Positions 53,509 through 60,764 of a stretch of DNA of 64,000 nucleotides are shown here, piece by piece (the stretch's first letter is position 1; the number at the start of each line of letters is the position of its first letter). Location of the stretch: NCBI GenBank assembly GCA_002309015.1, contig DBWM01000002.1:2771-66770 (forward strand), written 5' to 3'. Source of the stretch: Myxococcales bacterium UBA1238 (GTDB lineage Bacteria > Myxococcota_A > Bradymonadia > UBA7976 > UBA1532). The notes beneath the pieces were generated by a model. The model was not told the DNA's origin. It saw nothing but the letters and a program-made list of their open reading frames with translations, and made no database searches. The position numbers and the translations under genes were made by a program.

Positions 53509-55743
53509 TTAAGGGTTCTGCTCTGCTTTCTGCTGCTCAAGGGCCTTGATCGCAGGCAGATAGCCTCTGTCGGCCGATTTTTGGGCGAAGACTTGAGCCC
53601 TTTCGGGATTCCGAGGCACGTTCTGACCATTGTGATAATAGGCTGCAAACAGGCCTTCCACTTCGGCAAAATCCCAATGGTCGGATTTTTGGAACAGCTC
53701 TTCGGCTTTGCGGTCGTCCTGGGGTACACCCTTGCCTTCAAGATAATGCAGAGCCAGTTGACGTAATGCAGGCGCATGATCCTGATCAGCGGATTGCTGA
53801 AGAAACTTCAAACCCTTCTGCTCGTCCTTCGGGACGATCGAGCCATCCAGGTAGAGGTTGCCGATCTGGTAAGCCGCTGCTGCAGAATTGCCGTCGAAAC
53901 GTTTGGTGAGCCATTCCTGGGCCTTCTGATCATCCTGCGCAACGCCTTCACCTCTTAAATAGAGGAAGGCCACAAACTGTTGAGCTTCTTTATTCCCTTG
54001 TTCTGCGGCTTTTGATGCGAGTTCAAACGCCTTCTGAGCATCCTTCGGGACGCCCTGACCCTTAAAATAAATCTGTGAGAGGCCATATTGGGCATCTACA
54101 AATCCCTGATCTGCGGCCTTCTGATACCATGACACGCCCTGCTTTTGATCCTGCTTCGTTCCTATGCCCATCATGTTGAAGTAGCCCATTGAAGCCTGAG
54201 AAGCTGCATGACCGAGCTTTGCGGCCTTCTGGCAATATTCAAAGACCTTTTTGATGTTATGTTGGGGCGAAATGGGATCGTTATAGAGGCTGGCCATAAA
54301 GCCATAGGCTTCAGCTTTGTTGCCGTCTGCAAACTTCTGAGCCCATTTCAGGGCTTCCTTTTCGTTGCTCTTACCGTCAATGCTTATCACATTGAGGTAC
54401 GCCATGAGCGCGCAGGCTTTCTGATCACCCGCTTCTGCGGCCTTCCGGCCCCAGATCAGAGCCTTTTTGAAATCATGCTCGAACCATTCGCCATTGGCGT
54501 AAAGCTGAGCCATTTCACGCTGCGCGACCACCTGATCCCCCGAGTGATATTCTTTGAGCAGCTCGAAGGCCTTCTGTTCATCCTTTGGAACCGCTTCACC
54601 GCGCAGATAATGGATGGCCAGCAGGCTTGCAGCCTTCTGAGGATCCGATTCTGCGGCCTTCAGAGCCAGGGTATAAGAGCGTTTGATGTCAGTTGGAACG
54701 CCATTCCCCCTGTAATATTGGATCGCGAGATCGAGGGCCATCTTTGCAAAAGATTCCTGAAGACCCTTGCTGCCCCATTCGATGTACTTCAGGTCATCCT
54801 GGGGGACACCGTCTCCCTTTAAATAAAGGATACTCAGATTCTGCTGTGCCTTTGTGTTTCCCTGTTCCGCGATCCTCTGAAGGTAGGACGCAGCTTTTTG
54901 GGCATCGTGCATCTCCGAATCAGCGTTGTAATAAAGCGAAGCGAGTGCGAGGGCTGCGTCCTCAGAACCCTGGTTCAGAGCCTTTTCATACCATTCGATG
55001 GCCTTTGCTGTGTCCTGTTCGTAAACGTGACCCTTCAGATATTCTGTACCCAGCATGATTTCAGAATCGACGTCACCCGCCTCCGCGGCCTTCTCGAGCC
55101 ATGCTACAGCTTCTTTACCGTTCTCATAGTCGTAATCGTTTGCGTAATAAAACTTTGCAAGCGTTACATAAGCGTCGGTTTCTCCCTTGTTCGCAGCCTT
55201 TAAGAACCATTCCAGGGCCTTCGCGGGATCGCGATCGTAACCGTAACCGCTCATATAAGCTCTCCCGATGCTCAGCTCTAGATCGACGTAATCCAGATCC
55301 TTGTATTTCATCAGGCAGTCGAGCAGCTCTCTGCGCCTCTGTTGGTCGCTCGATTCGAGAAGTTCGAGGGAGCAAAGGTAGAACTCCGCCAGAGGTTCGC
55401 CGAGATCAGAAAGCCTCTGAGCATAGATTTTGCCCTGCTCAAGATCCAGGTGATGGTTGTTTGCGCTGATATAGAGCGCCGCGAGGATTTCTGTTGCACC
55501 TTTATTTTTCTGATCGGAGGCCTTCTTTAAATACTCGATACCTTTCTCTTCATCCTTTGGGGCGCCGTTACCCTTGAGCAGAGCCATTCCGAGCTCCGCC
55601 TGGGCCTTCGCGTCACCACTATCTGCTTTTTGTTTGGTGGATTCGTAGTCAAAAGAAGCCTGATCAGAGTCGGTTTGCTGTTGTGCACCGCCGCAGGCCT
55701 GCAGAGCCAGACAGAGTGAGAGCAAGAGAAAGATTGACTTCAT
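53509..55743 (-). CDS. Sel1-repeat lipoprotein (744 aa, paralogue b)
   Basis: Equal in length to its downstream paralogue. The signal MKSIFLLLSLCLALQAC is followed by GGAQQQTDSDQASFD. About 18 Sel1 repeats (AELGMALLKGNGAPKDEEKG, AYQIGNLYLDGSIVPKDEQK) run to the end without another domain. The two paralogues differ mainly inside the repeats, which suggests diverging binding partners. The leader upstream of the start is the same as in the paralogue. Both lack the acidic residues found after the lipobox in the amylase class. Confidence 0.88.
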   Translation of the reverse strand: MKSIFLLLSLCLALQACGGAQQQTDSDQASFDYESTKQKADSGDAKAQAELGMALLKGNGAPKDEEKGIEYLKKASDQKNKGATEILAALYISANNHHLDLEQGKIYAQRLSDLGEPLAEFYLCSLELLESSDQQRRRELLDCLMKYKDLDYVDLELSIGRAYMSGYGYDRDPAKALEWFLKAANKGETDAYVTLAKFYYANDYDYENGKEAVAWLEKAAEAGDVDSEIMLGTEYLKGHVYEQDTAKAIEWYEKALNQGSEDAALALASLYYNADSEMHDAQKAASYLQRIAEQGNTKAQQNLSILYLKGDGVPQDDLKYIEWGSKGLQESFAKMALDLAIQYYRGNGVPTDIKRSYTLALKAAESDPQKAASLLAIHYLRGEAVPKDEQKAFELLKEYHSGDQVVAQREMAQLYANGEWFEHDFKKALIWGRKAAEAGDQKACALMAYLNVISIDGKSNEKEALKWAQKFADGNKAEAYGFMASLYNDPISPQHNIKKVFEYCQKAAKLGHAASQASMGYFNMMGIGTKQDQKQGVSWYQKAADQGFVDAQYGLSQIYFKGQGVPKDAQKAFELASKAAEQGNKEAQQFVAFLYLRGEGVAQDDQKAQEWLTKRFDGNSAAAAYQIGNLYLDGSIVPKDEQKGLKFLQQSADQDHAPALRQLALHYLEGKGVPQDDRKAEELFQKSDHWDFAEVEGLFAAYYHNGQNVPRNPERAQVFAQKSADRGYLPAIKALEQQKAEQNP

Positions 55744-55837
55744 GATGGATCCTTTGATGTAAGTGCTGTCGTTTGGTTAAAATGTTGATCAATCAGAGAC
55801 TGTAAGCGCTCAGTTTGTGTGCACAAAATGCTTGATC

Positions 55838-56740
55838 TTAAAGATTGAGCAGCTCCTTTTTGGCATCCGGATCTCCGATCCTGGCAGCTTTTTCAAACCA
55901 ATAGCGCGCCTCATTCCGGTTCAGAGGCGCTCCGTGCCCTTCCAGGTAGCTGATGCCCAGGGTCCAGCAGAGCATGCATTGCATCTCGATGCGCTCCAAC
56001 CCAAAATTTGTGGCCCTCTTCTGTGCCCGAATGGCCTCGTCATAATGGATCCTATGCCCATTGGCGTCGGTTCCCCGCCCATAATTGAAGAAATAAAACG
56101 CTAAGGCCACGGCCATCGCCTGCTGGGCGCGAAGATTCCCGTTGATGGACTGGGCATACCACCAATGAAGGGCCTGATCACAATTCATCAGATCGCGAAT
56201 CTGCCAGTCTGTGGTTACGTGATCCTTAAAGATGAGCGTAATATTGTTCTCGTCCGTCGCGATCTCAGGGCAATCGATGCGCATCTCGTTGAACAGCGTC
56301 ACAGAATCATCGGGACTGAGTTCGACCCCTTCGCTGTAAAGACGGTTCAGATGATAAAGCGCCAGCGGATGGTCCGACTTGGACGCCCGCTTAAACCATG
56401 AGAGCGCCTTCTGGGTGTCCTGTGGAACCACATCACCCTTTAATGCACACCATCCCAGCTGAAATGCCGCCTCGTCATAACCCAGATCAGCTGCATTCTG
56501 GAGGCAGCGAATAAAGGCCCGATCATCTGAGAACTTGCCTACGGCGTAATAGTGGCAGAGGGCTAAGTTGTAATATCCGAGCGCCGAATCCCGAAGGGCC
56601 GCTTTCTCAAACCATGAAGCTGCCGCCATCATGTCGCGATCGTCGCTCTCACTCATCATGAGCCTGCATCCGAGCTTAATTTGGGCATCGATAGCACCTT
56701 CTTCGGCCTGCTTTTGAAGTTCTGAAAGCGTTTGATCCAT
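55838..56740 (-). CDS. cytosolic Sel1-repeat protein
   Basis: A 300-residue Sel1-repeat protein without signal peptide. I use the ATG at 56740 (MDQTLSELQKQAEEG), preceded by AGGTG; an ATG three codons upstream is less likely. Repeats include ALCHYYAVGKF, AFQLGWCALKGDVVPQDTQK and YLEGHGAPLNRNEARYWFEK. A ~70-residue segment in the middle (ECPEIATDENNITLIFKD-like, Sel1-free) interrupts the solenoid. Unlike the neighbours it would stay in the cytosol. It lies between the large Sel1 lipoproteins and the Sel1/TonB-like protein on the same strand. Confidence 0.8.
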   Translation of the reverse strand: MDQTLSELQKQAEEGAIDAQIKLGCRLMMSESDDRDMMAAASWFEKAALRDSALGYYNLALCHYYAVGKFSDDRAFIRCLQNAADLGYDEAAFQLGWCALKGDVVPQDTQKALSWFKRASKSDHPLALYHLNRLYSEGVELSPDDSVTLFNEMRIDCPEIATDENNITLIFKDHVTTDWQIRDLMNCDQALHWWYAQSINGNLRAQQAMAVALAFYFFNYGRGTDANGHRIHYDEAIRAQKRATNFGLERIEMQCMLCWTLGISYLEGHGAPLNRNEARYWFEKAARIGDPDAKKELLNL

Positions 56741-56891
56741 GATGAGCACCTATTGATGGAGCGCCAAAGGCGAGGGGTGATGGTGATAGAGCTGGAATAA
56801 CGAAGTCACGATTCGCGATCTCCCGTTTTCTGATCAGCCTTCGGGGCAAAAGGGTACAAGGTAATGAACGTCGGGACCGCGAATTTTATTC

Positions 56892-57812
56892 TCAAAAATA
56901 GAGTTTAAATCTGAATTTAAGTGTTTTTGTTTGTAACTGCGGATCGGTCTTAAACTGATAGGCCTTGAAGGCGTCCTCAATGCATTTGGCGACCGCTCTT
57001 TGCGGCATGAAGCTTTGGACCTGAGCGCTCACTACTTGACCTGAAGGATCGATCTCCGTGTCGATCTCAACCGAGGTCATACCGACCTGTGAATCTCCCT
57101 GCTGACAATCGGACTGGATCTGTCTTTCAAGCTGAATCTTCACTTGTTTCTGAAGCGCGTGCAGAGCCATTTGCTCCTGCTTATTGGTCTGAATGGACAG
57201 CGATCTGGGCGTTAAGCGGATGAGTTTTCGCCTCGCGCGTTCATCTCCCGAATCTGCTGCCTGCGTATACCAGCCTTGCGCAGCCTCATCATCACGTGCG
57301 ATTCGTCCTTTCCCTTTTGAATAAATCTCCCCCAACTGGAGCATGGCATTGATATGGCCCAGCCCGGCGGCTTGTTCCAGGAAGTAAGTCCCCATCCATT
57401 CATCCTGCGGACAGCCTTCTCCATTCATGTAAGCCATCCCCAGGTTATACAAAGCCTTGCTATTCCCCTTTATGGCCGCCAGTTCGAGCCAAACGAGAGA
57501 CTGTTCCAAATCTTTAGACGTGCCGATCCCTTCATGAAAACAATAGCCTAAATTCACCAGAGCCTGCTCCTGCCCCTGCTCCGCCGCCTTCATCAGCCAG
57601 TTGAGCGCTTCTTCGGGATTCCGGGACTGACCTTTACCTAAAAATAAGCTTTGACCATAAGCAAACTGCGCGTCGGCATCACCTTGAAGCGCCCGATCTT
57701 TGAGGCACGAAAGCGGCGTCTCCGTCTGCAAGCAGTCGTTTACGGCGGACTCTGCCTGAGCGAAAGCGGTGCTGAGCTGGAGAAGGAGGAGCGCAAAAGG
57801 GAAGAAACGCAT
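56892..57812 (-). CDS. Sel1-repeat protein with C-terminal TonB-like domain
   Basis: A 306-residue exported protein; the ATG at 57812 (MRFFPFALLLLQLSTAFAQA) gives a good signal peptide, whereas a longer reading would add ~70 non-signal residues. About four Sel1 repeats (QFAYGQSLFLGKGQSRNPEE, ALYNLGMAYMNGEGCPQDEW) are followed, from ~residue 235, by a domain reading VEIDTEIDPSGQVVSAQVQ ... CIEDAFKAYQFKTD ... LKFRFKLYF. That resembles TonB C-terminal/AgmX-PglI C-terminal domains of myxobacterial envelope proteins. It probably acts in the periplasm as an adaptor. It is the first gene of the leftward Sel1 cluster. Confidence 0.82.
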   Translation of the reverse strand: MRFFPFALLLLQLSTAFAQAESAVNDCLQTETPLSCLKDRALQGDADAQFAYGQSLFLGKGQSRNPEEALNWLMKAAEQGQEQALVNLGYCFHEGIGTSKDLEQSLVWLELAAIKGNSKALYNLGMAYMNGEGCPQDEWMGTYFLEQAAGLGHINAMLQLGEIYSKGKGRIARDDEAAQGWYTQAADSGDERARRKLIRLTPRSLSIQTNKQEQMALHALQKQVKIQLERQIQSDCQQGDSQVGMTSVEIDTEIDPSGQVVSAQVQSFMPQRAVAKCIEDAFKAYQFKTDPQLQTKTLKFRFKLYF

Positions 57813-58048
57813 CGGGGATCCTTTTGGGGTTGCAGTCAGCCTTTTAAAGGCCGCGCGGATTGGAGCAAAAAGAGATTGTGATTTCAATCTCTTTTTGGAG
57901 TTTTTGTGGATTTTTGTTTTCGATGCGGGCGGGGGATGGTGCGCGGGTGGTGCTTGCGGAGTGGCCCTGATCGCTCTGCGAACGAGAGCGAGGCCATCGT
58001 CAAAGCGAAACAACACCCCTCAAAAAACAGCGAATCGTTCCCAAAACA

Positions 58049-58801
58049 CTACTTACAGCATTCCTTCTTCTCTCCCTCCCCATGATGATGGGCGCAGGCC
58101 AAATCGATGGTGGCGGGGATCAGGCGGTGTTCGCGGAAGGCGGCGATGGTGTCGGCGACGGTCTTCTCTCTCGAGATGAACACCTGGATGCCGGCGTTCT
58201 GGATTTGGGTCATGGCGCCCATGCCGATGCCGCCCACGGCGATGGCGTCCACCATTTCGCCCTCGAAGGAGAGGAGCGGCTGGCAATGGCCGTGGGTGTG
58301 GTTCAGGTTTTTGTTGGGGATCGTCTTAAACGAGAGATCGTCCAGATCGATGAGGATGAAGCAGGGTGCAGAGCCAAAATGGCCGTTGACGGTGCTTTGG
58401 AGGCCGTGATCTTCGGTAACGGGGATGCAGAGATGCATGGGCAGATGATCCTTATCGTCGCATTGCGGGCAACGCGGCGTCGCAAGAAGTCGGGCACATT
58501 TGGGGCAGCGGTGGAGCGCCCGCACGGGTCCGCCTTCGATTTTGATGGGGTGACCCAGCACGAGCGCCCGGGCCACGGAAAAATGCGCCTGATCGAGGAG
58601 CCTCGAGAAGGTGCTGCGCGAAATCCCCATCTGGACTGCGGCTTCGGCATGGTAGAGATGTTCGAAATCCGCCAGTCGCAGGGCTTCGAACGCATCGAGG
58701 GTGAGCGTTTCGGCCTCGGCCTCGGCTTCGGCGCCCTGCGGTAAAAAGCAGCAGGCTCCAGGTCGCCCTTCGATCATCCGGCAACAGGGTTTTCGCGTCA
58801 T
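58049..58801 (-). CDS. DUF134 / zinc-ribbon / dinitrogenase cofactor-binding-like fusion protein
   Basis: A 250-residue protein in three parts. Residues 1-95 are DUF134-like: CCRMIEGRPGACCF, TLDAFEALRLADFEHLYHAE, then a helix-turn-helix (AAVQMGISRSTFSRLLDQAH). A four-Cys ribbon follows (CPKCARLLATPRCPQC). From ~122 the sequence fits the NifX/NafY-type dinitrogenase iron-molybdenum cofactor-binding fold: LCIPVTEDHGLQSTVNGHFG, APCFILID, GHCQPLLSFEG, AIAVGGIGMGAM, FISREKTVADTI. The tail is metal-binding-like (CAHHHGEGEKKECCK). Such fusions sense or bind metal clusters in many anaerobes and do not imply nitrogen fixation. No nif gene is near. Probably a metal-responsive regulator or chaperone. 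Confidence 0.85.
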   Translation of the reverse strand: MTRKPCCRMIEGRPGACCFLPQGAEAEAEAETLTLDAFEALRLADFEHLYHAEAAVQMGISRSTFSRLLDQAHFSVARALVLGHPIKIEGGPVRALHRCPKCARLLATPRCPQCDDKDHLPMHLCIPVTEDHGLQSTVNGHFGSAPCFILIDLDDLSFKTIPNKNLNHTHGHCQPLLSFEGEMVDAIAVGGIGMGAMTQIQNAGIQVFISREKTVADTIAAFREHRLIPATIDLACAHHHGEGEKKECCK

Positions 58802-59107
58802 CGGAGCTCCTTTTCCGTGCAGAGGTTAGGTCGTTCGGGTGCGGTTGTCACGATCTTTTTGGGCATATGTTCAAAATAGGGGCCAAAGGGGTCGATCGCT
58901 GGGGCGATGCAGCCTCGTTTGGGCGCAGCCAGGGGCTTTGCCATGCGGATTTGCGCGGAATCGGGCGGTTTCGTAAGCCTCAAAGCAGTTTTCTCACAGG
59001 GCAGCCTGAGGTGATACCGGCATCGGAGCGTTTTTTTGAGTCTCTGTCAAAGGGTGCCTGCATCTTCAATGCCATTTTTTAAAGCCCGGGATCGGGGGAA
59101 GGGGCTT
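58802..59107. other. intergenic region, no gene seen
   Basis: About 300 bp to the right of the start of the DUF134-type gene, holding its presumed promoter. TCAAAG words at 58980 and 59047 are out of phase with the array that begins to the right. No gene or terminator was recognised. Confidence 0.5.
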
Positions 59108-59425
59108 TCAGAGAGCGCGGGTGAGATCCGAAGAGAAAGGAGAGGGCCGTTCAAAGCATTTTTATGAGTTTCATTTCTTTTGGAAGGGTCTCAGAGAAGG
59201 CCTTTTATAAAGCCTTGGGGCAGCTTTGCGCTGCGCAGAAAGGCCCATAAAGATTCCATGAGAGGCTGATCCGCCTGTTAAAAAGCGGATCGGATCGCAG
59301 AAAATCTGGATGTCTCTGAACGGACAGGATCTTCCATCTGATCCCGGAGCCCCGTCAGGCATCAAAAAAAGGCCTTTGAAGATGCGAACCCACAGCCGTT
59401 GAGCATCTTCAAAGGCCTTTAAGCC
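59108..59425. repeat. 43-bp phased intergenic array, 7-8 units
   Basis: Units start at 59151, 59194, 59237, 59280, 59323, 59366 and 59409, exactly 43 bp apart; a weak unit is at 59108. Most begin with a five-A/G core and GGCC or GCGG: TCAAAGCATT, GAGAAGGCCT, AGAAAGGCCC, AAAAAGCGGA, AAAAAGGCCT, TCAAAGGCCT; the unit at 59323 (GACAGGATCT) matches poorly. The two rightmost units also form the stem of the terminator of the DUF6261-like gene. Confidence 0.7.
59361..59421 (-). terminator. rho-independent terminator with an 18-bp perfect stem
   Basis: AAAGGCCTTTGAAGATGC (59368-59385) and GCATCTTCAAAGGCCTTT (59403-59420) are perfect inverted repeats with a 17-base loop. Read leftward the stem ends in a run of seven T. 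It lies 21 bp after the stop of the DUF6261-like gene. Confidence 0.9.
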
Positions 59426-59441
59426 GAGTCACGAGGGGGAC

Positions 59442-60230
59442 TTATTCCTCGGCTGAAGATTCTTTGAGGGCGTCTTCCACCACGTTCTGATCGGATTCAG
59501 GCTCTTTGGCGGCGTCGCTGTCGGAGGCCTTCTTCTTGTTGCGGGTGTTTCGGGCCTTCATGCGCGCTTCGATGCTGGCGAACAAATGGTTTAAAAGCGC
59601 GATCGCCTCGCCGGCACCGGTCAGTTCATCGGCGTCGTCTTTGGCTTCGAGGTAGTTGGCGAGCTTGATCCAGGCGTCGCTGCAGGCCTGAACTGCATCT
59701 TCAATCTCGCCTGAACTGCGTTCTTTTTTGGCTTCCAGCTTGGCGGCGCGCGCTTTACTGAATGCTTCGAAGCTGTCGCGCAGGCTGTCCCATTGAGCGG
59801 AGAGCTGCGCCTTGGTCATAACGGCAGGATCGAGTGCGCTCAAACCGTCTATAAGGATCTGCAACGCACCGTACTGGCGTTCATAATTGAGATGGACGGG
59901 GTTCTTGATGTTGTCAAAGATGACGGCGATGCGGTTTGCTGCATCGGCCACATCGGCATAAGGGTGCGCCTGAGAGGCTCGAAGCTGCAGGTAGAAGGCG
60001 TTCCAGCTCTTATCAACCTTTTTGTCGTCCTTGGCGAGGCTGCTCGGCAGGTTCTGAACGCGCTTTGAAAGCAGGGCCTTAAGCTGTTCGGCCGCGTTCA
60101 AAAAGGCCTGATAGGGCTTTCCACAGGGACCGCAGGTCTTTTCAATGCAGTTGACGACCATCTGGTTAAAGCTCTGCTGCTCGTTGCGGCGCAGTTTTCT
60201 AAAGGCGATGCGAATCAGTTTTTGCGACAT
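59442..60230 (-). CDS. DUF6261-like protein of unknown function (paralogue 3)
   Basis: A 262-residue soluble helical protein. The N-terminus IRIAFRKLRRNEQQSFNQMV parallels VDYNKLRRSEQNRFNHHI of the gene at 22758-23573. The DKKVDKSWNAFYLQLRASQA block and NPVHLNYERQYGALQILIDG parallel the same paralogue and the one at 50209. The tail is charged and repetitive. AAGGAAAACC precedes the ATG. Arrays of 43-bp units lie immediately on both sides, and a strong terminator follows. The function of this family is not known to me; two of its three members in the window adjoin phased arrays. Confidence 0.8.
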   Translation of the reverse strand: MSQKLIRIAFRKLRRNEQQSFNQMVVNCIEKTCGPCGKPYQAFLNAAEQLKALLSKRVQNLPSSLAKDDKKVDKSWNAFYLQLRASQAHPYADVADAANRIAVIFDNIKNPVHLNYERQYGALQILIDGLSALDPAVMTKAQLSAQWDSLRDSFEAFSKARAAKLEAKKERSSGEIEDAVQACSDAWIKLANYLEAKDDADELTGAGEAIALLNHLFASIEARMKARNTRNKKKASDSDAAKEPESDQNVVEDALKESSAEE

Positions 60231-60269
60231 AGCGGTTTTCCTTCCCGTTCAACTTCCATTGAGAGCTTA

Positions 60270-60740
60270 TCAAAGGCTTTTAAAAGTTCAACCATAAACG
60301 ACCAAAAATCGTTAAAATCGCGATCAGAACTACGAAACACATGAAATTTTCATGATTTAAGGGCTTCGATCAGATCATGAAAGGCGGGCATTTCAGGGAC
60401 AAAGGCTTTTGAAGAGAGCCCGCCTATGCGGCGTAATGCGTTCAAAGCGGTTCGATGCAGCATGGACATTGCATCAAAGTGGATAAAAAGGCCTTCGATC
60501 GATCAGGGGTCTGAAGTTGGACCCCAGTCAAAGGCCTTCGATTCTGCTTTAACTTCGCATTGAAGCTTCGTCGAAGGGGTTTGATTCTGGTTTGACATTG
60601 TGCGGATGCTTATTAAAACCGCTTCGATCGTTCCTGGTTTTGAAGTCAGATCCTCATCGAACGCCTTTGAGGGGACTTTGATCCGTGAACGAATGGTCTT
60701 CAAAGTGCTTTCATCTCAATCAGGCAGGAGAGGGGAGGAT
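60270..60740. repeat. 42-44-bp phased intergenic array, 11 units
   Basis: Units start at 60270, 60313, 60356, 60399, 60442, 60484, 60528, 60571, 60613, 60657 and 60700, i.e. every 42-44 bp. The first ~15 bases are related: TCAAAGGCTTTTAAA, TTTAAGGGCTTCGAT, ACAAAGGCTTTTGAA, TCAAAGCGGTTCGAT, TAAAAAGGCCTTCGAT, TCAAAGGCCTTCGAT, TCGAAGGGGTTTGAT, TTAAAACCGCTTCGAT, TCGAACGCCTTTGAG, TCAAAGTGCTTTCAT; the unit at 60313 is the most diverged. The rest of each unit varies. The array fills the gap between the start of the DUF6261-like gene and the end of the pseudo-caspase gene. Confidence 0.78.
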
Positions 60741-60764
60741 CGTAGAACGGCTTTGAACGAGGGA

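Noticed and set aside
58049..58801. Evidence of nitrogen fixation
   Set aside because: The dinitrogenase-cofactor-like fold is widespread in non-fixers and no nif gene is nearby.
60270..60740. CRISPR-like array
   Set aside because: The cores are degenerate, differing between units by several bases, and the variable parts are too short and uneven for spacers.
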